Of a stretch of DNA of 64,000 nucleotides, positions 1-12,800 are shown in pieces (within the stretch, counting starts at the first letter, position 1; each line of letters begins with the position of its first letter). The notes beneath the pieces are model-generated. The model was given only the letters and a program-made list of their open reading frames with translations. It was not told the DNA's origin and searched no databases. The translations under genes and the position numbers were made by a program. The DNA lies in the NCBI GenBank assembly GCA_020205615.1, contig CM035170.1, positions 30,757,503-30,821,502 of the forward strand, given 5' to 3'. The DNA comes from Panax quinquefolius. Its lineage: Eukaryota; Streptophyta; Magnoliopsida; Apiales; Araliaceae.

Positions 1-63
1 GACGAATCTGTCCTCCTGTAATGTTAGTAATGATGATATGTGAGAAAATTTCGAGTGTCTATA
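1..63 (-). mobile_element. Start of 3' LTR of a Tat-type Ty3/gypsy element (T1), runs off the left edge
   Basis: Read on the minus strand, this begins TATAGACACTCG, a one-base variant of the TGTAGACAC start seen at 32335 (minus) and 37876 (plus). The stretch before it matches the U3 start of the LTR at 32335 (shared AAAATTTCGAGTGTCTA). A polypurine tract lies directly upstream in the sense direction. Because T1 has its 5' LTR at 29610-32335 in the same orientation, I infer that this is the matching 3' LTR. The rest lies outside the window. Confidence 0.7.
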
Positions 64-79
64 GATGCCCTCTTTATCA
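64..79 (-). promoter_or_regulatory. Polypurine tract (PPT) of Tat element T1
   Basis: On the minus strand, GATAAAGAGGGCATC sits directly before the LTR start. It is the counterpart of GATAAAGAGGGGAATT before the T2 3' LTR at 37876. A PPT primes plus-strand DNA synthesis in LTR retroelements. Confidence 0.65.
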
Positions 80-513
80 TACTCATGCATGGCGATGCAT
101 GGGTAGGATAAAGAATCCTAGACACTTGAAACGCAACAAGATAAACATGGTGCTAAAGGGTAGCAACATGATGCAAATGTATGATGCATGTGTATGGGGT
201 TGTGGCCCAACATGCTTGGGGATGATTGCTAGTTCCATGTTGCTTCAATCGGGATTGCAATCTTGACCAGATCGATGTGCGCAGCCGAATCATTAGGATA
301 TGGTGTTGGAGTTATCACCAAATTCGTGTTCTTGATAACGACTTGATTCTCGAAGGGTATCTCTTATGTAAGAGATCCGTGGGGATAAAGCTTGATCTAT
401 TTGAGGATGTGTATAACATATTCCATCATCTATCCTCTTGGATAATGTTGACCTCTCCGGTTAGTATCGCAGAACACGTCATGATTACATTGGATTTCTC
501 GTCAACAAAGAAA
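80..513 (-). other. 3' untranslated region of Tat element T1
   Basis: Non-coding sequence upstream (in the sense direction) of the T1 PPT. Its last ~110 bases align with the corresponding part of T2 (about 37770-37860; shared TTTCAAGTGT, CTTTATC and CATGAGTATGATAAAGAGG blocks). The open frames here are short and not conserved. It is cut at 513/514 by insertion of L1. Confidence 0.55.
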
Positions 514-3500
514 TGTTTAACGACCCCAAAATAGGTCCATTCCATCAAACCATTTCGAGTCGCCAAATATATGGTAACGGAAAACAACTACAACTTTATT
601 ACAACAATTGTCGTGCAAAATACAACAACACATATCTTTGTGAGTTTGGATACAAATATATACCAAGCTCAGAAGCACGTCACAATGACACCTTACATAA
701 AGGTATAGTCAAAAACTGTTTTAGAAATTAGAATCTTTGGGAAGTGCTCAAGGAAACCTTCATACATGGGAGGCCATGCTTTTAGGTTATGGTAGATATC
801 ATATGGCCACAGAATTATCCTTGGTTGACCCAATAAACCCCAAAGAAAAACGAGAAGATTACAATCATATTCTTCCCAATGGTGAGTATTCTTTTGACAT
901 ATCATTATCTCCATTGTTTCTAATTGGGTATTATACTCCAAACAAACACCAAGATTATATAGGTAGTGCTTGTAAATATACTCAGCAAGTGGATGAGCAC
1001 TACCATGTCTTATGATGACACGAGGTTGTATGTCATTAGACATCTTGTATGATAGTGGCAAAACACCCTTCCAAGTTAAATTCACCTCACCCTCAACATC
1101 TATAGACCACCATTCTATTCCCTCGCTATCCCCGCATTCGACCCATTTACACTTTTATTACACGAAGGAATTGTGAAACAAAAGGGTGAGCAACAACTAC
1201 TTCAAGAAGAATATTATGACTAAAGATAAATAAATTATCAATAGTCTTCATCAGTAATAAATCAGAGATTTAGAACATATGGTAGATGATAAAACTTATC
1301 AACCATAGTTTCAGCGGAATGAGCAATCCATTAGAAGAGTCAAATAGACCATAAAATCTTATATCTTCTCCATGTTAAAAGTCCACCAACAATGTTTAAT
1401 CCCTGTAACATCAATCAACAATTCCTGTCCACAATCACATGTATAACTCATAATCATAATTGTAGTTCTAAATTCCTCTTCTCATCCAAGACGAAGATAA
1501 TTTCATCATTGTCTTTACCGAAACATCAAAGATCATGGTTATACCAAATCACGCCATGTTCATAATCATATTTAATAAATTCATCTTTGCACCACTACCA
1601 AAGATATTCATCAATCATTCATCTTTGCACTACATGCCAAAGATATTCAACAACAAGTCATCTTTGCACTACGAGCCAAAGATATTCAACAACATGTCAT
1701 CTCTTTTGCACCACGGCCAAAGATATTCAACAATAATTCATCTTTGCACTACTACAAAAGCTAAGATATTCATCAACAAGTCATCTTTGTACTACGAGCC
1801 AAAGATATTCATATATCAAAGAAATACATAATCATTTCAGAAGTTATATAACAATAATTATAACCATGTTGATCAATTCACCTTTGCACTTAAGCTAAAA
1901 ATATTCAATTGTAAATTCAATTGTCATGATCATACCAGTCAACAATTCAACTTTTGCACTACTGGCCAAAGAGAACCTATAGTCACGATCATAACAATAA
2001 TCTACCCATCTTTACACTCAAGTCAAAGAGAAATATCATCATTAGGGTTATAAGAATGTTATATAAAATAATATAATCAAAACATGGTTTTAATTTCAAG
2101 AGTAAGATTCATAAATCAACGATAATTTGGTCGGAGAAGAAACCAATTTGTCGTGAATAGTACCTTCATATTCAATATATAGACCGCAGATATCGTGCAT
2201 AGTAACCTCCTACACTAAAAGATAAAGTTTCATAATAAAATTCATATCAATATTTATAACACCTTAATCCAAATGTTATAAATCACTTAGAAATCTCATA
2301 ATCTAATATTATTAATATTATAATAATATTTTAATCATTTCTTAAACTTATAAATAATTAAATCCAATTATTTACACTTTAATAATTAATGCATTTAATC
2401 ATCTAAAAATGCCAACCTCATAAGATTTCATCATCATTAACCAAAACCCTCATAAAAATCTGCATATACCTCATATATGATTCTCAAGCCAATAAATCAT
2501 ATTTTCAATTTTCTTACTTCACATAACATATTTAATTCATTTACTCATAACTAGAACATTTTATGAAAAATACCAAATCAGCTTTTAAAATATTTATTTT
2601 CTGGGATTTAGAAGAATATAGTCCCATAATGAATATATATTTTCTCATAATTTTTAAAATTTATTTACTATTTTCATATGGACAAAACCAATCGAATATT
2701 TAAATATTTATCATAAATTGTATTTTGTCCAAAACTTCTGAAATTTACACAGATATCTGATATTATATAGATGTACTCCCAATAAAAATTTCATCAATTT
2801 TTGAGTTAATCACAAGGAGTTATAAGCAGTTACTTTTAAAATAGTCTTTTCTCATAAAATCCATAACTCCTAATCTATATATCCAAAAATCACCATTTTT
2901 GGACACAATCTACAAAACTCATCAAAATATCATTTCAAATTTTTCCAGAATTTTTGAAGTCGGAAAAATACAAAACTGAAAAAACATAATGACCCTTAAA
3001 AATCTCTTACTATCCCTTACCTCAAAAGAGCAGTACTAGAATGTCGGATATAACGCTGAACGAACTTGCACCGTATAGCAATACTCAAAGTATACTCAAA
3101 ATACTCACAAGAATACGCTCGATAATATAGAGAGAAAACTTCAGTTTCGGTATGATTTTTAATTCTAACCTAAGCACCCTATTTCAGAGGAAACGCTTAG
3201 AACATTAAAGCAGTAAAATTTAATAAAATATTTATATATATTTATTAAATTCTTACACACACTTTTTATCAACTGAATTCAGCATTCAACACAAGTAGCC
3301 CACCTCACAAAACTTTTAAAAAACGTTTTTCTTATTTAACATAATTAAAACTTCAAAAATTAACTATTTCGGAGCTTTAGAACTTCAATAATTTATAATA
3401 AATAGCCCTTTTGTCAGAAAATTCAAATCTCGCTACTTTTTATAGGAAATTTAATTCTCTACAACTTTGAAGAAGAAAGTTTTTCCAAATTCCAAACAGA

Positions 3501-4516
3501 AATTGACCGAAATTCATAAACGGGCGATTTTATAGGCTATAATCAAATTTCAGTCAAGAAATGGGGTCCACCGACACACATAACATGTGTTAATCATTTA
3601 ATGCCACAAAAATACTCTTTCACCTCATATACTCACATATCGCACATTCATTATAAAAATATCACCGTTAATATATTATTAAAATAATATATTTAAATGA
3701 ATTATTTTATCAGAAAAAGATAAAATATTAATTTTCAACAATTGTCACTTTAAAAATTTTCTCCATCTATATCCACATAAAATGAATATTTTCCTTATCA
3801 TATTAATCAATAATTAATTATTCACAAATAATATTACGTAATCACAATAATGACAACGAGGCAGCCCGTGAAAGTGGGGCTTTCAATAAAGATTTCTCCT
3901 TCATGGCGCTGCAATTAGGTGACCAAACCTCTCCTTAGACGAGAACTTTCTAGACATTGCCAATAATGTTTTCTAATAATATTATTAGGATAATATGAAT
4001 TATTAGCTTCGATAATGGAAAATACTGTGTAGTGACAATTATTAAAACAACAGTAATATAAAATATCAACGCAGCAATTATTGAATCAATAAAATATAAT
4101 ATTGAACAGTAATTACTGTAACAATTATTGAGTAGTGCTTTCTTACGTAAGAATCAATAATTGGTGCAATACTGTGTAAGCATGTGTTTTAACCACAAGA
4201 GTATTTTAACAAGATAATTTGATAATAACTACGCCCATCATTTATAAACAACTTATATTTGTCGTTTTCTTCATCCAATCGCTTTCAGTTATGGGGCCCA
4301 CATAAGGTCGTAGTGTCAGATCTCGATATTCGACAAAAAGAATATTCCACGACCAAACGAATATTCTCCGACAATAATATTTTATAACCACTTGCTTATT
4401 TTGAAAAAATTATATATATCACCCTTAACTTTAACTTTTATCAATTTAACCATTTACTGAATAGTAATTATAAGAAAAATTGAATACTTTTATTTCATAA
4501 AATTCGGGGCCTTATA
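514..4516 (-). mobile_element. Family L LTR, copy L1 (about 4.0 kb)
   Basis: Starts TGTTTAACGACCCCAAAATAGG and ends CGGGGCCTTATA, matching the ends of the other L LTRs (TGTAACGACCCC...GGCCTTACA). Aligns along its whole length with 5510-9494, 9833-13278 and 59400-62793, and in reverse with 20100-25896. The four bases after its end (ATCT) match the start of the L2 polypurine tract, so this is the 3' LTR of a minus-strand element whose interior is lost in the N gap. It contains a minisatellite (1582-1815). On the minus strand at 693-1085 it has a 130-codon open frame that other copies carry in broken form. Confidence 0.85.
1582..1815. repeat. Minisatellite inside L1 (about 38-40 bp unit, 6 copies)
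   Basis: Unit is CATCTTTGCACTACNNGCC followed by AAAGATATTCAACAACAAGT, repeated six times with small changes. The same array occurs in the other L copies (6566-6800, 10898-11125, 22675-22778 plus 24651-24722 in reverse, 60508-60690). It creates periodic open frames that are not genes. Confidence 0.9.
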
Positions 4517-4520
4517 ATCT

Positions 4521-4620
4521 NNNNNNNNNNNNNNNNNNNNNNNNNNNNNNNNNNNNNNNNNNNNNNNNNNNNNNNNNNNNNNNNNNNNNNNNNNNNNNNN
4601 NNNNNNNNNNNNNNNNNNNN
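4521..4620. other. Assembly gap (100 N)
   Basis: Exactly 100 N bases, a conventional placeholder for a gap of unknown size. It falls right after the L1 LTR end, where the L1 internal region and its other LTR are expected, and right before an AT microsatellite. Confidence 1.
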
Positions 4621-4708
4621 ATATATATATATATATATATATATTAAAGCGATAAGCGCTCGAGGGCAAAAATCAGGCTCAATCGAGGCATAACACGATA
4701 ATGTTAGT

Positions 4709-4760
<52 letters not shown>

Positions 4761-5500
4761 GATTGGAAGGAAACCACGAATCGAAAGTCCCGTAAAAGCA
4801 AGCAACACGACTTTGGCGTATAGAAGGGTGTGTGCGAAGATGAAGAGAAAGACTTAAAGTGTGTGAGAAGCTTACGGTGGATCGATAAAAAGGGCTTCTA
4901 TATCTTTAGAGTGGGTAAACACTTTGGGCCTTTATGGGTACAAAAGAGGCTATATATGAGCTCACGGGTGTTTGAAAGTGGGAAAATACCTTTGTATGGC
5001 AGTGAGAGAGTAAATTGTCTTGCGAGGTTTCCCGTCTTTTCTCTTAAAAATCAGCACCCCAAACCTCTTATTTATAGGCAAAAGGTCACGCGAGTGTACA
5101 CCTGCTGACTCGGCCGCTTGAGTGTACCAGGCGGGTCGTGTCGGCCCGGTTACAGCCGGATCTGGTCGTCTCGAAGTACGTGCACTCAGGCATTGTAATG
5201 TCCACTCGAATTTTGAGAAGTGCAATCCGGGCATCCGTTTTGAGGTATTCGGGACCTATTTTGACCGGACCGCTTAGCCGAGAGTTATCACGATGGAATG
5301 GGATTAGAGTTTGTCACGAAGTCTTTGAAGATGGGACGATGCCCTCCGGTCTTCAAGCTTGACTTTCATCCGTTACCCGCACAAATAGTCACTCGGGATT
5401 GGTTAGCCTTGTGGGACATTGTTGTGTAGAGGCGAGACGTGGCATCGTGTTGGGCGAGATGGCGATGTTGCCCTCACCCGCATTATTCTTTGCGGATTGG
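4621..5500 (-). mobile_element. Internal fragment of a Tat LTR, duplicate of 30960-31830
   Basis: Begins with (AT)n, then AAGCGATAAGCGCTCGAGG. It follows the T1 5' LTR (30960-31830) nearly base for base in the same order, including the (AT)n at 4712-4758 and TATTTATA (minus-strand TATAAATA) near 5070. It stops abruptly at the L2 boundary. It lacks the LTR ends. It lies next to the N gap, so it may be a real LTR fragment or a scaffolding artefact. Confidence 0.75.
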
Positions 5501-5509
5501 GCCGATAAA

Positions 5510-8500
5510 TAGGTCCATTCCATCGACCCATTACGAGTGCATGCCAAATATATGGTGCGGAAAACAACTACAACTTTATTACAACAATTGTCGTGCAAAA
5601 TCTGACAACACGTATCTTTATGAGTTTGGATACAAATATATATACAAGCTATGTACGTCACAATGACACCTTACATAAAGGTATAGTCAAAAACTGTTTT
5701 AGAAATTAGAATCTTTGGGAAGTGCTCAAGAAACCTTCCGTACATGGGAGGCCGTGCTTTTAGGTTATGGTAGATATCATATGGCCCTGCGAATTATCCT
5801 TGGTTGACCCAATAAACCCCAAAAGAAAAGCGAGAAGATTACTATCATATTCTTCCCAATGGTGAGTCTTCTCTTGACATATCATTATCTCCATTGTCTC
5901 TAATTGGGTATTATACTCCAAACAAACACCAAGATTATATAGGTAGTGCTTGTAAATATACTCGACAAGTGGATGAGCACTGACCGTGTCTTATGATGAC
6001 ACGAGGTTGTATGTCATTAGACATCTTGTATGATAGTGGCAAAACACCCTTCCAAGTTAAATTCACCTCACCCTCGACATCTATAGACCACCATTCTATT
6101 CCTCGCTATCCCCAGCTCGACCCGGCTACACTTTTATTACACAGAAAGGAATTGTGAAACAAAGGGTGAAACCTGACTAGCTCGATAAAGAATATTATGA
6201 CTAAAGATAAATAAATTATCAATAGTCTTCATCGATAATAAATCGAGATTTAGAACATATGGTAGATGATAAAACTTTTCAACCATAGTTTCTGCGGTGA
6301 ATGAAGCGATCCATTAGAAGAGTCGAATAGACCGTAAAATCTATTATCTTCTCCGTGTTAAAAGTCCACCAACAATGTTTTATCCACAGTAACATCAATC
6401 AACAATTCACATCCACAATCACATGTATAACTTCATAATCATAATTGTAGTTCTAAATTCCTCTTCTCATCCAGGACGAAGATAATTTCATCACTGTCTT
6501 TACGAAACATCAAAGATCATGGTTATACCAAATCACAGTTCTGTTACATAATCATACTAATAAATTCATCTTTGCACCACGGCGAAGATATTCATCAACA
6601 GTTCATCTTTGCTTTGCTCATTGCGAAGAAGATATTCAACAATAATCGTCTTTGCACTCTGAGCGAAAGATATTCAACAACAGTCGTCTTTGCACTCACG
6701 GGCCAAAGATATTCAACAATAATTCATCTTTTGCACTACGGTAAGATATTCATCAACAAGTCATCTTTTTACTTTCTGAGCGAAAGATATTCATATATCG
6801 AAAAAATACATAATCATTTGAAGTTATATAACAATAATTATAACCATGTTGATCGATTCACCTTTGCACTTAAGCTAAAAATATTCAATTGTAAATTCAA
6901 TTGTCATGATCATACCGATCGACAATTCAACTTTTTGCACTCTTGGCCAAAGAGAACCTATAGTCGCGATCGTACGATAATCTACCCATCTTTACACTCG
7001 AAATCGAAGAAATATCATCATTAGGGTTATAAGAATGTTATATAAAAACAATATAATCAAAACATGGTTTTAATTTCAAGAGTAAGATTCATAAATCAAC
7101 GATAATTTGGTGGAGAAGAAACCATTTTATAAGTGAATAGTACCCGTATTAAATACGTAAAATCTGTATCGTGCGTAATAACCTCGACACGAAAAGATAA
7201 AGTTTAATAATAAAATTCATATCAATATTTATAACACCTTAATCCAAATGTTATAAATCACTTAGAAATCTCATAATCTAATATTATTAATATTATAATA
7301 ATATTTTAATCATTTCTTAAACTTATAAATAATTAAATCCAATTATTTACACTTTAATAATTAATGCATTTAATCATCTAAAAATGCCAACCTCATAAGA
7401 TTTCATCATCATTAACCAAAACCCTCATAAAAATCTGCATATACCTCGTATATGATTCTCAAACCCATAAATCATATTTTCAATTTTCTTACTTCACATA
7501 ACATATTTAATTCATTTACTCATAACTAGAACATTTTCATGAAAAATACCAAATCAGTTCAAAAATATTTATTTTCTGGGATTTAGAAGAATATAGTCCC
7601 ATATTGAATATATATTTTTCTCAAATTTTAAAATTCATTTACTATTTTTCATATGGCCAAAACCACCGAATATTTAAACATTTATCATAAATTGTACTTT
7701 TGTCCAAAAATTCTAAAATTTACGGTATCTGATATTATATAGATGTACTCCCAATAAAAATTTCATCAATTTTGGAGTTAATCACAAGGAGTTATAAGCG
7801 ATTACTTTTAAAATAGTCTTTTCTCATAAAATCCATAACTCTAATCTATATATCCAAAAATCGCCATTTTTGGACACAATCTAAAACTCATCAAAATATC
7901 ATTTCAAATTTTTCCAAAATTTTTGAAGGTCGGAAAAATACAAAACTAAAAAACATAATCACCATTAAAATCCTTCTTATCCACTTACCTCGAAAAGCGA
8001 TCTTGGAATGTGGGATATAACTTATTTGAGCGAACTTGCACCGTATAGCAATACTCAAAGTATACTCAAAATACTCACAAGAATAAACTCGATAATATAG
8101 AGAGAAAACTTGATTTACGGTATGATTTTCAATTCTAACCTAAGCACCTATTTATAGGAAAATCTTTAGAACACAAAAGCGAAAAATTTAATAAAATATT
8201 AATATATATTTATTAAATTCTTACACACTTTTATCAACTGAATTCAGCATTCAACACAAGTAGCCCACCTCACAAAACTTTTAAAAAAACGTTTTTCTTA
8301 TTTAACATAATTAAAACTTCAAAAATTAACTATTTGAACTTGAACTTCAATAATTCATAATAAATAGCCCTTTTTATCGGAAAAATTCAAATCTCGCGAC
8401 TTTTTTTATAGGAAATTTAATTCTCTACAACTTTGCGGAAAAAAGTTTTTCCAAATTCCAAACAGAAATTGGCCAAAAATCCATAAGCAGGCGATTTTAT

Positions 8501-9494
8501 AAAAATTATAATCAAATTTCGATCGAGAAATGGGGTCCATGAAACACACAAAACATGTGTTAATCATTTAATGCCACAAAATACTCTTCCTCCTCATATA
8601 CTCACATATCGCACATTCATTATAAAAATATCACCAGTTAATATATTATTAAAATAATATATTTAAATGAATTATTTTATCGAGAAAAAGATAAAATATT
8701 AATTTTCAACAATTGTCACTTTAAAATTTTCTCCATCTATATCCACATAAAATGAATATTTTCCTTATCATATTAATCAATAATTAATTATTCACAAATA
8801 ATATTACGAGAATCACAATAATGACAATGAGGCGGTTCAAGGAAAAGAGGGGCTTTCGATAAAGATTTCTCTCCTTCTTGGTGCCGCGATTAGGTGACCA
8901 AACCTCTCCTTAGACGAACTTTCTAGACATTGCCAATAATGTTTTCTAATAATATTATTCGGATAATATGAATTATTGCTTGATAATGGAAAATCTTGTG
9001 TAGTGACAATTATTAAAACAACGATAATATAAAATATCAATGCGTGATTATTGAATCGATAAAATATAATATTGAGCGATAATTCTTTAAACAATTATTG
9101 AGTAGTGCTTTCTTACGTAAGAATCAATAATTGGTGCAATCTGTGTCTTCTTGTGTTTTAACCACCACAGAGTATTTTTTACGACGATACTTCAGCAGTA
9201 TGACTTCTATAACTCGTTTATATAAACAACTTATATTTGTCGTTTTCTTCATCCATCGCTTTTTTACATTATGGGGCCCACACAAAGCTGCGTCGTCGTC
9301 TTGATATTCTCGACAAAAGAATATTCCACGACCAAGCGAATATTCTCAAACAATAATATTTTATAACCACTTGCTTATTTTGAAAAATTATATATATCAC
9401 CATTAACTTTAACTTTTATCAATTTAACCATTTCTTGAATAGTAATTATAAGAAAAATTGAATACTTTTATTTCATAAAATTTGAGGCCTTACA
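5510..9494 (-). mobile_element. Family L element L2: 3' LTR
   Basis: Homologous over its length to L1. The sense start is at 9494 (TGTAAGGCCTC), directly preceded by a polypurine tract. The far end near 5510 has lost the terminal TGTAACGACC motif (it reads GGGCCGATAAATAGGTCC), so the exact boundary is uncertain by about 15 bases. A TATA box (minus-strand TATAAATA) lies near 8150. Compared with L1 and L6 it shows many small differences around CAG/CTG sites (see findings). Confidence 0.85.
6566..6800. repeat. Minisatellite inside the L2 3' LTR
   Basis: Same CATCTTTGCACTN...GCGAAAGATATTCAACAA unit as at 1582-1815, more degenerate. It explains the long open frame across 6572-7024. Confidence 0.85.
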
Positions 9495-9506
9495 ATCTCC
9501 CTCCTT
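9495..9506 (-). promoter_or_regulatory. Polypurine tract of element L2
   Basis: Minus-strand AAGGAGGGAGAT lies flush against the LTR start TGTAAGGCC. This is the position and composition expected of a PPT. Confidence 0.8.
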
Positions 9507-9819
9507 ATGAAATTTAGTCCCCAAAATTTACGTGCACAGTATTTCAAAGAGTTGAGAATACCTTGCTTTCATTTAGATTCTATCTCCCAATGTCATCATG
9601 ATTTCTCCATTGCTTTCATCTCACGTATTTGAGATATCATTCTAGAATACGACTTCAAAACAAGGGTTAATTTAACAAATTAACATATCACGTAATATCC
9701 AGATATTATGGTGACCCGAACAAATAAGCTTAGGTAGGACACACTTTTGGCGAAGAAGGATTTACTCATCTCTCCCCTCTCCAGTTTCTAATCCAGATCT
9801 CACTGGAGATCATATCCTA
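9507..9819 (-). other. Very short internal domain of element L2
   Basis: The whole interior between LTRs, including PPT and PBS, is 338 bp (9495-9832). In sense direction an ATG about 60 bases after the PBS opens only about 25 codons. There is no Gag, protease or pol similarity. A small hairpin (GATCTC/GAGATC, 9796-9811) lies just inside the PBS. The element could only have moved using proteins from another element. Confidence 0.75.
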
Positions 9820-9830
9820 GCTCGATACCA
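9820..9830 (-). promoter_or_regulatory. Primer binding site of L2 (tRNA-iMet type)
   Basis: Minus-strand TGGTATCGAGC starts two bases after the LTR end (GTTACA). The plant initiator-tRNA PBS is TGGTATCAGAGC; this copy lacks one A. The same CAGAG-to-CGAG change occurs elsewhere in L2. Confidence 0.75.
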
Positions 9831-9832
9831 AA

Positions 9833-12800
9833 TGTAACGACCCCAAAATGGGTCCATTCCATCCAACCCATTACGAGTCGCGCCAAATATATAGTGCGGA
9901 AAACAACTACAACTTTATTACAACAATTGTCGTGCAAAAAATACAACAACACATATCTTTGAGTTTGGATACAAATATATACCAAGCATATGTACGTCAC
10001 AATGACACCTTACATAAAGGTATAGTCAAAAAGCTGTTTTAGAAATTAGAATCTTTGGGAAGTGCTCAAGGAAACCTTCATACATGGGAGGCCATGCTTT
10101 TAGGTTATGGTAGATATCATATGGCCACAAAATTATCCTTGGTTGACCCATAAACCCCAAAGAAAAAGCGAAAGATTACTATCATATTCTTCCCATGGTG
10201 AGTCTTCTCTTGACATATCATTATCTCCACTTGTCTCTAATTGGGTATTATACTCCAAACAAACACCAAGATTATATAGGTAGTGCTTGTAAATATACTC
10301 GGCAAGTGGATGAGCACAACCATGTCTTATGATGACCACGAGGTTGTATGTCATTAGACATCTTGTATGATAGTGGCAAAACACCCTTCCAAGTTAAATT
10401 CACCTCACCCTCAACATCTATAGACCACCATTCTATTCCTCGCTATCCAGCTCGACCCAGCTACACTTTTATTACACGAAAGGAATTGTGAAACAAAAGG
10501 GTGAAACCTGACTAGCTCGATAAAGAATATTATGACTAAAGATAAATAAATTATCAATAGTCTTCATCGTAATAAATCGAGATTTAGAACATATGGTAGA
10601 TGATAAAACTTTTCAACCATAGTTACGTGGAATGAAGCGATCCATTAGAAGAGTCGAATAGACCATAAAATCTATATCTTCTCCATGTTAAAAAGTCCAC
10701 CACAATGTTTTATCCTGTAACATCAATCAACAATTCATGTCCACAATCACATGTATAACTTCATAATCATAATTGTAGTTCTAAATTCCTCTTCTCATCC
10801 GGAGACGAAGATAATTTCATCACATCTTTACAGAAACATCAAAGATCATGGTTATACCAAATCACAGAGTTCTGTTCATAATCATACTAATAAATTCATC
10901 TTTGCACCATGGCCAAAGATATTCATCAACAGATTCATCTTTGCACTACATGCGAAAGATATTCAATAACAAGTCGTCTTTGCACTCTGAGCGAAGATAT
11001 TCAACAACAGTCATCTTTTTCTTTCGGGCGAAAGATATTCAACAATAATTCATCTTTTTGCACTTTCTGAGGGCTAAGATATTCATCAACAAGTCATCTT
11101 TTACTCTGAGCGAAGATATTCATATATCAAAAAGAAATACATAATCATTTGGAAGTTATATAACAATAATTATAACCGTGTTGATCGAATTCACCTTTGC
11201 ACTTAAGCTAAAAATATTCAATTGTAAATTCAATTGTCATGATCATACCGATCGACAATTTAACTTTTGCACTTCTTGGCCAAAGAGAACCTATAGTCAC
11301 GATCGTACCAATAATCTACCCATCTTTACACTCAAGTCGAAGAGAAATATCATCATTAGGGTTATAAGAATGTTATATAAAAACAATATAATCAAAACAT
11401 GGTTTTAATTTCAAGAGTAAGATTCATAAATCAACGATAATTTGTCGGGAAGAAAACACGATTTGTAAATGAATAGTACCCGTGATAAATACGTAAATCT
11501 TAGTATCGTGCGTAAAAACCTCGACGAAAAAGATAAAGTTTAATAATAAAATCCATATCAATATTTATAACACCTTAATCCAAATGTTATAAATCACTTA
11601 GAAATCTCATAATCTAATATTATTAATATTATAATAATATTTTAATCATTTCTTAAACTTATAAATAATTAAATCCAATTATTTACACTTTAATAATTAA
11701 TGCATTTAATCATCTAAAAATGCCAACCTCATAAGATTTCATCATCATTAACCAAAACCCTCATAAAAATCTGCATATACCTCATATATGATTCTCAAGC
11801 CAATAAATCATATTTTCCAATTTTCTTACTTCACATAACATATTTAATTCATTTACTCATAACTAGAACATTTTCATGAAAAATACCAAATCAGTTCCAA
11901 AAATATTTATTTTTTGGGATTTAGAAGAATATAGTCCCATATTGAATATATATTTTTCTCATAATTTTTAAAATTCATTTACTATTTTCACATGGCCAAA
12001 ACCACCCGAATATTTAAACATTTATCATAAATTGTACTTTTGTCCAAAAATTCTGAAATTTACGGTATCTTGATATTATATAGATGTACTCCCAATAAAT
12101 ATTTCATCAATTTTGGAGTTAATCACAAGGAGTTATAAGCGATTACTTTTAAAATAGTCTTTTCTCATAAAATCCATAACTCCTAATCTATATATCCAAA
12201 AATCTCCATTTTGGACACAATCTAAAAACTCATCAAAATATCATTTCAAATTTTTCTAAAATTTTTGAAGGTCCTAAAAAATACAAAACTAAAAAACATA
12301 ATCACCCTTAAAATCCTTACTATCCCTTACCTCGAAAAGAAGCGATCTTTGGAATGTCGGATATAACTTATTTGAAACGAACTTGCACTAGTATAGCAAT
12401 ACTCAAAGTATACTCAAAATATTCACAAGAATAAACTCGATAATATAGAGAGAAAACTTGATTTACGGTATGATTTTCAATTCTAACCTAAGCACCTATT
12501 TATAGGAAAATGCTTAGAACACCAAAGCGAAAAATTTAATAAAATATTAATATATATTTATTAAATTCTTACCTTTTACTTTTATCAACTGAATTCAGCA
12601 TTCAACACAAGTAGCCCACCTCACAAAACTTTTAAAAAAAATTTTTCTTATTTAACATAATTAAAACTTCAAAAATTAACTATTTCGGAGCTTCAGAACT
12701 TCAATAATTCATAATAAATAGCCCTTTTGTCAGAAAATTCAAATCTCGCGACTTTTTATAGGAAATTTAATTCTCTACAACTTTGAAGAAGAAAGTTTTT

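Noticed and set aside
1535..1831. Open frame with repeated SSLHYEPKIFNN peptide
   Set aside because: Product of the ~38-40 bp minisatellite in the L LTR; the same holds at 6572-7024, 10751-11048, 22647-22838 and 60434-60850.
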